Assembly: GCA_017165825.1 (NCBI GenBank)
Contig: CM029382.1
Coordinates: 20,094,700-20,158,699, forward strand
From: Hepsetus odoe
Taxonomy: Eukaryota; Chordata; Actinopteri; Characiformes; Hepsetidae
Direction of reading: 5' to 3'
Length of the DNA stretch: 64,000 bases
The position numbers and the translations under genes are program-made. Below the pieces are notes generated by a model. It saw only the letters and a list, made by a program, of their open reading frames with translations. It made no database searches and was not told the DNA's origin. Positions 24,110-35,250 of the stretch are shown here, piece by piece. Position 1 is the first letter of the stretch. Each line of letters starts with the position of its first letter.

Positions 24110-24556
24110 TGAGGTTTCTTGAACTCCAGACAAGATAGACCTTTGTCTGAGCTTACCATTTCTTAGACCAGAGCGACCATCATTGTAGCCTCTTTCTCAC
24201 GTGTTCTCCAGACCAGCTATACCATCATGGATTACCTGGAAGTGCTACCACTGACAAAAGCTACTCTGACTCAAACAGAAAGGTTAAACTGAGAACTCCA
24301 ACGGATTTCACTACTTCTAACTACAAACTGTATTGGCCATCAGTGGTTAAATTGGTCTTGTTTGACTCTCATCTATGATTAGACATCTTTTTTAGTAATG
24401 TCCTGCTTTCTCTTTTGTTATCCAGTGTCAACTAGAGGATATGGGTTCCCCTTATGCTTTTGGGTCCATTGCAAAGTTTTTTTTTCCTCTACTTTAGAGG
24501 TTTTTTCATGCCTCTATTGCCTCTATGTTGCTTACAATGTCAGACTCTATAAAGCA
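24110..24556 (+). mobile_element. LINE (L2-type) 3' untranslated region
   Basis: The block CCAGTGTCAACTAGAGGATA, TGGGTTCCCCTTATGCTTTT, CTTTAGAGGTTTTTTCATGC and TCTATTGCCTCTATGTTGCT is the diverged equivalent of the LINE 3' block at 1494-1630. The upstream part (24110-24400) is consistent with 3' untranslated sequence. No coding domain remains. Confidence 0.55.
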
Positions 24557-26893
24557 AAGATTACTGGTTATGGTTACTGGTTACTGTAATGATTGTTCAT
24601 TTTATAACCACGCTCAATAGAAAATGCTGGTGCTGTCAGAACAAACTGATCTCCAAAATAGTTTGATTTTAGGAAAGAAAAAATTATACAAGATCATAAT
24701 ACGATTTTTAAATATAATTTATTTCTAATTCTGATCATCTGCTGACATTGTTTGACATAACGTTAAAACAATAGACACTGCTGCTAAAGGCTTTTATTGC
24801 TGTAACAGTCCATCAGCAATTGCAACTCCGTCAATGACTAAACCTTAAACTGAACATAAATCCATGTTAGGCATGCATTTTTGTAGACTAAGTTGTGGAA
24901 TGAGATGCAAGAATCTGCCAGTGGAGTAAACATTGTATGTTGCAAAAACAAGCAGATCAAATAACATTTGATGATCATACCAGCAAAACAACTCCTTGTA
25001 TCTTCAAGTTATTCCTGACTAAAATATTTCCAGTCAAGTGTATAATTCACTGGTATTTAACTTGGATATTGGAATTTATTGAAATATTGTTGAACCACTA
25101 AAACAAGATTCTTTAAAAACGTTTAGCATTTGTGCCTTTAGACAACTGCAACTTATTTAAAGTTCCCAAACCTTCTTAGAGCCTGCAGTATGTTTTGATC
25201 ATTTTAGAGGTGTTGAAGCTTCTCTCTTGCACAGTTAATCTCTGTGCTTATCTTATTTTAATGGTTTACTTGATTCAGAATAATAATATATATAGCTTCA
25301 AATCTGTCTGGAAATTAGAAAAATATAGGTCTGAAAGGATGTTTGTACTCTAAATAAATGAGATAAACAGTTACATGCTCTTTGTACTGTGTTTTAACTA
25401 CCCTAGATACTCATGTAAATTCTTTGTGGATAACATTTCATGCACCTTTGGCACATATTATCTGGCTGAGAGTTTGGGAAATGGAAGGAAAATAGAGGTG
25501 AAAATATATGGCAAATCTTAACTATAAACATTTGTCGCCTCAGCATTACAAGCACTGGGAGAAAGTCAGAGAGTGTTCATATACGGATGAAGCAATATGA
25601 GATGTATTTATCTTGCATGAGCAAATACACTGATATTTTCTTCATGTATCTTGATAGATTCTCATTTTGTGACATATGTGTTTTCTTTTTCTTATTTGTG
25701 TAGAGTTGTGAATGGATGGTGGATCTTTATTGGGCTGCAGTGTTCAGCACTGCTACACACTTCAGACTTTATGCTCAGCATGGGTACTTGATTGTTGTGT
25801 GGAAAAGGATGAGCAAGTTGGGAAAGGGAGCTGAGTCAATGTTAAGTGATAACTTTACTACAGGTGTTGTGGAAAGTTTGAACCTTTTAGTATTCATAAA
25901 CTCGCCACCAAGCCTGCTGATACAACAATGAACAAAGATAGCTGATTTAACTGATGGGATAGACCATATAATTAGATACAACTATAAAACTATCTATTTT
26001 GAAGGGAGACAAGTAAATGAGCCTCTGAGATTGTAGTTAATTTAGGGATGATCGTGGCATAGCAAGGCTGGCGAACAAGGATTTGCTTTGTTTATCTAAA
26101 AGTTTCTTTCAGTATCTAATCCCTGGTGTCACTTTATTACGTGTGACTAGAATTCAAACAAATGAGGTGGCTTAATAGTCATCTAAATCAAGAAAATCAA
26201 AAATCTTTACTGAAGTACTCATTTAAAAATTGCATTACATTCATGGTTTACTAAATGTAGCTTTCCTCAGGTATGCTGTATGGAGTTCTGGATGAATGAT
26301 TGGATGTTTGGATATCTATGTTATAATGATTGTTGCATTTCACTCTGGATGATTATGCAGCATCAGCATGTTGATTAACATGCTCTTGCTTTTTCTTGTT
26401 GTGATAGTGGACATGAAATATAAGTGAAATTCTCAGACTGATCTTGAACACTTATTAAAGGGGCTGCACAGCAAACAGTTTGTCAGTTAGGAGCTTTGGG
26501 TTTATAATAACTCTCATTTAATCTGTGACATTAATAATAACTAGTTATTTGTGTGTTTGATATTTATATGGACTACGGTGTGTATCTAACTGCTGGAAAA
26601 ATAAACTTGAAAACCTTATCTTACCTTTTATTTGAGATAATGTATGTTGCTACCATCAATCTTTAATGAGAAAAACAATAACTATAATATGGATATTTGT
26701 AATCTGCTTGGATTTAACAGTTAACTTTACTACAATTTGTATTCTGATGGTGTTATATATTATTCGACCTTTTACTATTAACACATAGTCTTGTATAATA
26801 TCCCAAGACATCTCTTTGTCTACAGGATGTACAGATAAATCTAAAAAGGTGGATAAATATGTTAATAATTTAACCTTTAGCCAAGATCTCAAT

Positions 26894-26898
<5 letters not shown>
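24557..26898. other. Intergenic, nothing recognised
   Basis: About 2.3 kb of AT-rich DNA. Frames at 25716-25931 and 26656-26892 show no known domain. No repeat family is recognised. Confidence 0.5.

Positions 26899-26953
<55 letters not shown>
26899..26953. repeat. (GA)n microsatellite
   Basis: About 27 uninterrupted GA dinucleotides. Confidence 0.97.
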
Positions 26954-26955
<2 letters not shown>

Positions 26956-27144
26956 TCCAGGATTTACTATTAAAAAGGATATTCACAGGAAAACCAGTAA
27001 CATCAACCTCACCTATAGACTACATGAAGGTCTCATGCACAAGCCTGGAGAATAATGTTTGTGAAATAATGTTTTGCTTTTAATAATGTTTGGGGTAAGA
27101 TAAAAAAAAAAAATACATCTGTCCTGACTGTGGTTGCAGAGTGT

Positions 27145-27310
27145 GCTGGAGCCTAGTGGAATTTTGAGAAATACCCTGATCTGGTCACCAGTCCATCACA
27201 GAGCAAACATACAAATGCACTCACAGTCACTCCTAGGAGCAATTTATCATCTCCAGTCCACTTGACATGCATGTCTTGGACTGTTGGAGGGAGCCTCAGC
27301 AGAAACAAAA
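27145..27310 (-). repeat. Dispersed fish repeat (GTTTGCATGTTCTCCC family), inverted
   Basis: Reverse-strand equivalents of the TGGACTGGTGACCAG and CATGTCAAGTGGACTGGAG blocks seen at 7945-8165. It is diverged and lacks the start of the family. Confidence 0.55.
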
Positions 27311-27375
27311 AAAACATACAGTCTCAAAACATCTCATTTAGTCACACTAAATACTGAAAGCATATTTATATACTT

Positions 27376-27655
27376 TTGCCCTTCACTTCTCCACCCATGA
27401 CCTGGCGTTTACCACACCCCCCGCACTACTTAGCCAGGATTCCAGAACAACCATTTCTCACATCATTCCTTTCCCATTTACCCTTCAGTCCCTTCACCTG
27501 TTACCCCTACTTAACAGTTGCCATCAGACCCATGTTTGTCTGTTCCTTGGGTGTGTTGGTGTGTTGGTGTTTGCTTAACTGTTTTAACAGAAGTAAAAGT
27601 CTTGTTTTGTAATCGCTGTGCAATTTTACCTCTGTGCCTCTTTCACTTACCTACA
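27376..27655 (+). repeat. 5' LTR of the collapsed Gypsy element
   Basis: Contains CCTTCACCTGTTACCCCTAC, GACCCATGTTTGTCTGTTCC, TAATCGCTGTGCAATTTTAC and a CTCTTTCACTTACC end. The exact left edge is uncertain because the two LTRs are highly diverged there. Confidence 0.6.
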
Positions 27656-27659
27656 CATC

Positions 27660-28480
27660 AACATGACAAAACAGACCAATCAAAGAGGCACAGCTGGCAG
27701 AGTTCCCCAAGATGAACAGCAAGGAGAGCTGGAGGAGCTCCAAAGACAGCTGGTTGAAGAGGAATGAACCATCCACCAGCTTTCGGTTGTGGCTGCAGGG
27801 CTCATGTGGTGGCTGGAGCTGTAAACTGCTGCTGCTACACTGCTTCTCCTTCAGGTTTTACCACAGGTTCCTCTCACACAGCCACCTTCCTTTTCTGGAT
27901 ACCATATTTCTAGAAGGGTATATGGGTCACTCATGTCAGAGTTGCCTTCTTTCTTTCTCTCTGTACTTTGCTCAGTATTCTCACATGACTGACTATGACA
28001 AGATTGCTATAGGAGACTGGCAGGAAAGGCACTGGACTGGGAAACATTGGTTAAGAAGCAAGGTGGAGACATTCTCCGCTCAAATGAGTTTAATCGTGTA
28101 GTTCTGTGCTGATTTTATAAACCATCCAGTTCACCGACAGTCGGACGGAGACCGGATCCTGTGTCTGAGACAGGAAGTTGGCTTAGCAGTGCTGAATTTC
28201 TGTACCCCAGTAGCAGAGATCAGATAGGATCAACCCGCTCTGCTCACCGCATTTTGTAAGGGCCTTCTTGCTGACTTGCACACTGAGCTGGCCTGCCAGG
28301 ATGCTGGTTTATCACTGGATGGTGTGTTTGGCCTGGTGATCTGGTTTGACCGGCATTGGCATGACACTCCCACTGACAGTCAGCCCACCTCCCTCATCTC
28401 CATTCCACTCTTCACTTGCTCCAGCAGCCAAAGCAGTTAAAAGTGACTTGTGCTTGGCATGTTTGGGAGCGTCTATGGGT
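27660..28480 (+). pseudogene. gag remnant of Gypsy element
   Basis: The start region just after the LTR (CATGACAAAACAGACCAATC, then GCAGAGTTCCCCAAGATGAA) corresponds to the usual gag start of fish chromovirus-type Gypsy elements. Farther on, a frame near 28270-28360 reads LADLHTELACQDAGLSLDG, the capsid C-terminal block of these gag proteins. Stops and frameshifts interrupt it. The 129-codon open frame at 27712-28101 is part of this relic and has no independent function that I can support. Confidence 0.6.
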
Positions 28481-28974
28481 ATACATTCGAGGCACAAGTC
28501 TCTAAACACTATTAAAATAAAGAAAGATGGTTCTTGCCAGTTTCTTGCTCCTGTTTGTTGAAGTTATAACAATATATTTTTTTCTGTTACAGCCTTGGTT
28601 GAGTGTCATCTGTTCGGCCCTAGCTGTCTTTCCCAGGTTACCAACCCCATCTCCCACACTGTCCAAAATAGCCATACAGAGACACTTAGGTTCCTCCTTC
28701 TACTTTAGTCGTGCCATGTTATGGCCCTAGGGCTCCCTTGGTCATTGAAGGGCATTAGAGCTGGTCTCCCCACTGTTCCACCTCTGTTGAGAGCCCCTTG
28801 GCTCACCTGCCCACATCCATTCTGACTGAGTGTGCTTCCCTGAGCAGGGTTTTCAGCACCAAGGAAGCAACTCGCTTCATATCGTGCCTGGGTCAGTGCT
28901 ACTGAGTTACTGCCAGGCCCCGCCCCCCTGCATCATTCACCTTTCTGAACATGGAAGGAGAGCAATGGATTAGT

Positions 28975-29340
28975 ATGTGACCGAGGCAGGGGTTCAGTTT
29001 GTCCTCCACTTTGCCAGCATTTTCTGGATTCTTCTTCGTGAAGGACTCCGTTGTCTATGGCCCTGTATAGACTACAGAGGGCTGAATTCCATTACAGTCA
29101 AGTACCATTATACTCTCCTGTTTGTTCCATCAGCACTACAGGAGCTCAGTGGAGTTACAATCCTCTCCAAACTAGTCCTACGATAGACAGCCTTTAGTAC
29201 TCCATTTAACCATTACATGTACCAGGTCATGCCGTATGGTTAAATTAATATTCCGTTAATTCTCTGAGACATACTGGGTCAATACGTAATTTTTTATTTA
29301 GGGCAGTATACTCAGTATCATACCATGAGCATGTCTCTCA
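28975..29340 (+). pseudogene. Reverse transcriptase remnant of Gypsy element
   Basis: The frame at 28977-29186 contains LRCLWPCIDYRGLNSITVKY followed by HYTLLFVPSALQELSGVTIL, the signature N-terminal block of Gypsy reverse transcriptase (normally LRPCIDYRGLN). Downstream pieces correspond to the FNHYMYQVMPYG block near 29200-29240. The catalytic YLDD region near 29290 reads YLGQ in a broken frame, so the active site is lost. Confidence 0.78.
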
Positions 29341-29417
29341 GATTAATTCTGTGCTGTGGCTGCTTCCTTCCTCCCGGGTGGCATCTTCAGACATGGCAGT
29401 GAACCCACCTCTTTCCA

Positions 29418-29545
29418 GGATGGACAGCGGCCTTGCTCAAAAGGTCCATGCACTCTTGGCCAATGAGGGAATCTGCAGTATTTGGTGGACTGGAAGGAAT
29501 ACGACACGGAAGATCTGATTTGGGTCAACTCTAAAGATGCTATGT
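29418..29545 (+). pseudogene. Integrase C-terminal chromodomain remnant of Gypsy element
   Basis: Read in the best frame, CAGTATTTGGTGGACTGGAA gives QYLVDWKEY followed by a DLIWVNSKDA-type end. This is the QYLVDWEGYGPEERSWV chromodomain block of chromovirus Gypsy integrases. The rest of integrase and RNase H between here and the reverse transcriptase are missing. Confidence 0.65.
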
Positions 29546-29664
29546 GCCCCCAGCTTGATGAATTTTTATTGCAATCACATCAATCAACACACTCTTCATC
29601 CCAGAGGTAGACCAGTCATGTCTACAGGCATACCCTCCAGTCGGCCACGATGCTCAGTCGGTCC

Positions 29665-29915
29665 CATGTCTCCACCAGTGATCTGGTGCTCACTTCTGTT
29701 CCCCAGACTGCTGAGCAAGCATTCCACAGGCACCTTTCCTCAGTTTTTCCCTTATTCTGTTCACCTGTTACCTCTGCTTCAGAATTTCCAGTCCGACCCA
29801 TGTTTGTCTGTTCTTTGTTTGTATCTGAGGGTGTGTTGATGTCTAACTTTACTTAACTGTTCATACAGAAGTGTAATCGCCGTGAACTTGGCACCAATAC
29901 GTCTTTCACTTTCAC
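29665..29915 (+). repeat. 3' LTR of the collapsed Gypsy element
   Basis: Shares GTTCACCTGTTACCTCTGC, GACCCATGTTTGTCTGTTC, GGTGTGTTGATG and the TCTTTCACTT end with the 5' LTR, with many differences, so the insertion is old. Confidence 0.6.
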
Positions 29916-30272
29916 ACTCCAGTATGACAGCCATTTAAAGATATGTATTATTGGAGGATTTTCCTCAGTAAAGAATATGTAATATATCATTGGTTATTAT
30001 TGGGTTTAATTAACTGGGTTCTCTTTATCTAATTTAACACTTTATTTATATTATGTCAATAACTACAGTAACTGCAATATGTTAAGCCTCTAGCTTCAGT
30101 TACAGCCACACATCAGGTTGATGTTTTATATGAAAAAAACTATTAAACCAATTCACCTTTCTAAATGTGCAGTTTATGAAATGCAAAAATGCGTCGCTCC
30201 CTTGTGTATATGTATGTGATGGAGGGCCATACATGTGAAAATGACACAAAAAATTTTAATATTATGTGTATT

Positions 30273-30718
30273 GGGGCAGCGGTGGCCTAGCGGTTAGGGC
30301 GTTAGCTGCATGATCGGAAGATCTGGGGTTCAAACCCCTTCCCATAGGTTACCCTGAGGTACCCTTGAGCAAGGTACCGTCCCCGTCACTGCTCCCCGGG
30401 CGCTTTCAATAGCTGCCCACTGCTGCACGGTGTTTGAGTGCATGGGTTAAATGCAGAGGTCGGGGCAGCGGTGGCCTAGCGGTTAGGGAGTTAGCCGCAT
30501 GATCGGAGGATTGGGGGTTCAAACCCCTTCCCAATAGGTTGCCCTGAGGTACCCTTGAGCAAGGTACCGTCCCCATCACTGCTCCCTGGGTGCTTTCAAT
30601 AGCTGCCCACTGCTGCACGGGTTTGAGTGTGCATGGGTTAAATGCAGAGGTCCAATTTCGTTGTGGTTCATGTGTGCTGTGCCATGACCTCGCAATGACA
30701 AGGGTTGTCACTTTCACT
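30273..30718 (+). mobile_element. Head-to-tail SINE dimer
   Basis: Two units start at 30273 and near 30462. The first ends at GGGTTAAATGCAGAGGTC and continues directly into GGGGCAGCGGTGGCCTAGCG. The second is complete through GACCTCGCAATGACAAGGGT and TCACTTTCACTT. The junction is the same as in the two trimers. The units are well preserved, suggesting a fairly young insertion. Confidence 0.9.
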
Positions 30719-31077
30719 TATTACTGATTACATATACATTTCAGCAATTGGCACAGTGGCTAGTTTTCCATTGACTTGACTTGTTCATCACTTGTATGCA
30801 ATCTTTTGATGACTGGGTCAAAGCATCTCCAGAACAAGAGACCATTTGGGTTTTCCTTGTATGCAGATGTTAGTACCTGTCCGAGGAAGCAAAACTGATG
30901 AACAGCATTGGGACTGAAAAGCAGCCTAGCCCAATCCCACAACTACTGTACTAGGCTCTGTAAAACACAGTTTTACCGCTGAGAGAAAAGTAAGTTGATG
31001 CTGATAGAAAGATGTCAGAACACACAGTGATTTGCAGCTTGCTGCATGTATGTCAGCATAGTCACAGCCTAGTCAGA

Positions 31078-31420
31078 GTGCCCATGATCACTCCTGGCCA
31101 TAAGTGCCCACAATGGACATAGTCTGATGAATTCTGATTTCTTTTTCATTAAGTTGATGGATGGATGGATGGATTGACCACCTCCTTAAAAATTTCATGC
31201 TAACAGCAATATAATGGTTCTGCAGATTATTTTTCAGGATTGATTTGTATACCATGACATACGGTTGTTGACTTCCATTGTCCCATATTCCCCAGATCTC
31301 AATATACCCAAGCATCTATAGGACTTGTGTCTTATGGAGACCAAGTCTTGAGAGCTGTGACACAAGAGGGACCTACACAACAGTAATCCGGTGGTTTTAA
31401 TGTTGACTCATTGGTGCATT
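31078..31420 (+). pseudogene. Tc1/mariner-type transposase relic
   Basis: The region near 31120 (AGTCTGATGAATTCTGATTT) fits the SDES/TDE block around the first catalytic Asp. The stretch TCCCCAGATCTCAATATACC, at about 31290, fits the SPDLNPIEH block with the catalytic Glu. The end GAGGGACCTACACAACAGTA, then GTGGTTTTAATGTTGACTCA, is the usual 3' end of a common fish Tc1/mariner family. Many substitutions and deletions make it inactive. Confidence 0.7.
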
Positions 31421-33355
31421 ATGGTCCCTTAAAGGCTTGTATGTATTTGGCTCCCTGCTGGTGCAAAATTAAATGTCACAGCAAAGAGTAGGCCATTTCA
31501 TTGCAGTCTTATCAAGTAAAGCTTTTGTTCAAGACTGATAAAATAACAGGCAAAGTTAACTGTCTTGTGAGAAAATTATTACATTGTAAGTCAGTTTTGG
31601 AATATAAAATAATATGTTTGCTTAATAAAAGAGGGACAGCGTTATTGCTCAGGTGCCTTTGATGCATGAAAACTTAAGCAAATGGTCAGCTTACAATACA
31701 AAAATACATTGAGACAATTTTATAGGGTGGCACTGGACACTTGCTGCTACTTCTTACATTTTAGTTTTTCAGATAAATTCCTGATTACAAAAAAAAAAAA
31801 AAAAACATTTGGCTACCTATTGCTTGATTAGTGAAGAATATTTTTTTTAACTAAAATTTTAACAGAGCATCATAACTTCACTAAAACTACACTGGTCTAG
31901 CAGCTGATTAAAATTTCTTTCCCAGGAAGGAAATCAAGAAAGAAAACAAGAATGTATACATTTCAAAGGCTTTTTTAGATGTTTTCTCACATAAGTGTTT
32001 TCTGATCAATCCAGGTTTATAAAAAACAGTAAAATGAAAATTCTTACTTCTACAGAAAATGGTAAGAAAAAGGACTTCTCCAAGCAGGGCAATAACCTGC
32101 CACTGTGATTTGTACAGGACAATCTAAAGGCACACAGATAATCCAGGGACATTCTCTTTTTTAAAGTTGCTGTTCTAGAACTGATCTTTTTTTTAAATTA
32201 TTATCATTTGCTATTGTCGTTTACCAGTTCATCATTATTATGCTATTTATTTCCATGCTATTTCTGCACTCTCCCTAATCATGCACCCCCTCATATTATG
32301 TATTTAGGCCACGCCATGGGGGCAACCCTTAATTCCAGGCTTCTTGCAATTGGACAAGCATGTGAAATCCTAAGGAGCATGGCTTAATTTTGCCTCTGAG
32401 TTTGTTCAGAAGGAATGAACTGTGGCTAAGCTATGCAAATCCAGGGCAGGGGTCCTTGAAAATGGTGTACTGATGTGTTCTTGTGCATTCACACTTCAAA
32501 ATATGTGGTTCACTCTCGCTGAGGCGTTAGAGCTCATGCATTATTGTGCCTTTCATGCAGCATGAAGTGGATGCGTTGATCTATCACAACGTACGTGACA
32601 ACCACACTTTTAGGCATATAAGGAAAAAAACATGTTTTTTAAGGAGACATGAAATGCACATGAATAACAGATTCCAAAATTCCAAGAAACTTGTTAGTCA
32701 GAGTGGCCTGCCCAGAGTATGTTGGTACTTGCAGCAAACCCTGTCGTCACATTGCTAATTCGTTGATCTAATAAACAGGTTGTTTTATATTGCTAATAAA
32801 GTTAATTCAACAGTAACAGTGAACATGGAGAATCCTTTAAAGATTCTAAAATGCTTTACTGGAAATATATGGGTTAAAAGGTTTACAAAAAGGCTTTATT
32901 TAACCGAAAATAAACAACATGGTCATAAAAGGTTTGTGTGTGTCTTATCAGGCACTGCTTATTATACAGGCAGTGTATTTCAAATGATGAAATAAATAAA
33001 GGAAATTACTAATTGCAGGATGCTGTCATCTGTATAGTTAAAAAGAGATCAGTGTGTGCCTCTGGGACACTCCACCATTGCAAGAGGCTCAAAAAAGGCT
33101 GTGAGCAAAGCCAATGGCATAAAATCATTTGGAGAACAGATAAACACAAATTATTAATGGGTGAGGCAGATTCAAGATGGCCCAGACACATTTGAAGTGT
33201 GTGCACCTGAATTTCTTAGAGAGAAGGGAAAAGACTTTTAATTCTGCTGAGATTTTAATGCTGTATACAAATAAATGACAGTGGTTCATAAATATTAACT
33301 GTCTGTTGTTTTGGCTGACACCAAAGAAGCTACCTCCTTCTAATACAAGTTTATT
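31421..33355. other. Intergenic; possible conserved noncoding stretch near 32300-32560
   Basis: Mostly AT-rich unique DNA. 32300-32560 is repeat-free and of balanced composition, with an octamer-like ATGCAAAT at about 32434. No exon is recognised. Frames at 32546-32758, 32780-32995 and 33013-33195 carry no known domain. Confidence 0.3.
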
Positions 33356-33435
33356 GTATGCAGAGGAAGCATTTTATTGTGTCTCACTGTGTGCTGTACT
33401 GTGTTTCACAATGACAAGTAGTCACTTTCACTTTA
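33356..33435 (+). mobile_element. SINE 3' fragment
   Basis: TATGCAGAGGAAGCATTTTA, CACTGTGTGCTGTACTGTG, CACAATGACAAGTAGTCAC and TTTCACTTTA form the terminal body of the SINE. Confidence 0.75.
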
Positions 33436-33447
33436 CTTTCTGAAACA

Positions 33448-33626
33448 CAACCTCTGCTATTCACCAATACACGCCATGCAGCAGGGGGCAGCTATTTAAA
33501 GTGCCCCAGAAGCAGAGATGGGAAGGGTACCTTGCTCAAGGGTCAAACCTACTGGTCCAGGATTCAAACCTCCAATCTTCTGAACCTGGGGCCTAGTTTC
33601 TTACCACTAAGCCACTGCTGCCCCTT
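33448..33626 (-). mobile_element. SINE, inverted
   Basis: Read on the - strand: GGGGCAGCAGTGGCTTAGTG head, GGTTTGAATCCTGGACC B-box-like block, GAGCAAGGTACCCTTCC, and the CTGCCCCCTGCTGCATGGCG body. With the + fragment just upstream, the two form a tail-to-tail pair. Confidence 0.8.
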
Positions 33627-34893
33627 TATTTATAGTGTGCATTAGTATACACAGACATTCAATGTGCTATAGATAAAATAATTATAATCTGCAAAGAATA
33701 AAAATGTCAAAAAGTAAGACATATTAAAAGTAAATTGTAGAATATACCACAAAATGGTGTACACACTGTTTCTTTCTGTTATCCAAAAGGTAAAAAGAAC
33801 TGCCGAGGTTATAGTTGACTTAGGGCCCATGATTAATTCAGTTTACTAGATTAAAATGCAAGTTTTATGGAAGTAGTACAAAGATAAAAGTAGTGCCATC
33901 TCATTAACTGAAAGCAGTGTAAAACAGGGCACATTTGAACTACTTGTTAAAACTAGTAGCAGTCTGTGAAGGGTCTGCTCTCCACCGATGATGGTTCTAG
34001 CAGTTGGAATCTTAATGGCTGATTGCCTTTTTATCCTGTTCGTTTTCACTTCTGAGTACCTTCCGATGTAAGATATGCACTAAGCTTGTATCATCAAAGA
34101 TTTCTTATTAATTTAGTCAAATCAAGTACATTTTAGAGCTTTTTATAACTAACAACCTAAAGCAGCATTACAGGTCTGAGACTCTATTAAGTCAAAGAAA
34201 ATAAAGGAAAGAAAAAAGTGCATAAACTAAAGAACTGAACTTCCAGAAGAAGCAAGACTCAAAGAGAAAACACAAACCCATCTGGTTTACACCAGATCTG
34301 AAAAGAGAAGTAAGTGTTTAATTAAGGAGCTGTCTAACAATATATGAGAGTCATAGTCAATAAATGTAACCACTGATGGCCAGTATAGTCTGCATTTGGC
34401 AACATTATGATCAGTTAGAGTCTGCAATTAAAAGGAGCAGTTTGAGTGTGACTAAGATCTAGACTAGGGGATATAGGCAGCTCATGCGTGTGATCCAAAT
34501 CTAAGTTCCAAACCTCTGATTGCCTTAATGTAAAAAAATGAGTAATGCTGTGAACTCATTTCTGTATGTATTTGGAAAGTGAGTGTAAGGACTGGAATTG
34601 GAGTAATGTGCTCTGTTTGGCTGCATTTCATTGCAAGATTGAATATATCTGTTATTGATTATCGCCTCCATTAACTGGAAAAATGTCTTCCTGGTAAGCA
34701 GACATTGGCTATAAATATTACTTGTTGGGTTGCATTTTAAACATCCTGAGAATTCGTAAGGTTTCCCCTGAGGATCTTGGATCAGATTTCTTCACATTTG
34801 AACCTCACCTCAATTTTAAGTTCCATGTCCGAAAAACAGCAATGGCAGAGTTGAATTTACAGACTGACATGCACAATATCGTACAATCTCAAT

Positions 34894-35045
34894 TCGATTC
34901 CCTCACCAGTAGGTTGCCCTGAGGTACCCTCGAGCAAGGTACCGTCCCCGTCACTGCTCTCTGGGCAGTTTCAGTAGCTGCTGCACAGTGTGTATGGGTG
35001 AAAAGCAGAGGTTTTGTTGTGTTGTGACTAGTCACTTTCACTTAA
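34894..35045 (+). mobile_element. SINE lacking its head
   Basis: Starts at GATTCCCTCACCAGTAGG and runs through TTGCCCTGAGGTACCCTCGA, GCAAGGTACCGTCCCCGTC and TAGTCACTTTCACTT. The A-box part is absent. Confidence 0.8.
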
Positions 35046-35059
35046 AAAGAAGGACCTGG

Positions 35060-35250
35060 GTTTGATTCCTTGAAGGGCGGCCTGGATCATTTCTATAAGG
35101 AGTTTGCACATTTTCTCAGGGTCTTCCCTTCCACAGTCCAAGTCATGCATGTTAGGTGGACTGGAGAAGTTTAGCTGCCACCTAGGTGAGTGTGTTCTGT
35201 GTGTCTACCCTGCTATGGACTGGCAGCTTTCTCAAGATAGCCGCAGGATA
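35060..35250 (+). repeat. Dispersed fish repeat (GTTTGCATGTTCTCCC family)
   Basis: GGAGTTTGCACATTTTCTCA, CCACAGTCCAAGTCATGCAT, GGTGGACTGGAGAAGTTTAG and CTGCTATGGACTGGCAGC keep the order of the copy at 7945-8165. It directly follows a SINE. Confidence 0.7.

Larger units (their letters stand above)
27376..29915 (+). mobile_element. Gypsy-type LTR retrotransposon, collapsed
   Basis: Two diverged copies of an LTR-like sequence (about 27376-27655 and 29665-29915) enclose only about 2 kb, with gag, reverse transcriptase and integrase C-terminal pieces in the correct order. An intact Gypsy internal region is normally around twice that length or more, so much of pol is deleted. The LTRs share GACCCATGTTTGTCTGTTC, GGTGTGTTG(G/A)TGT, AACTGTT and a TCTTTCACTT end region. 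All frames are broken. It is a relic and cannot encode its own movement. Confidence 0.75.
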
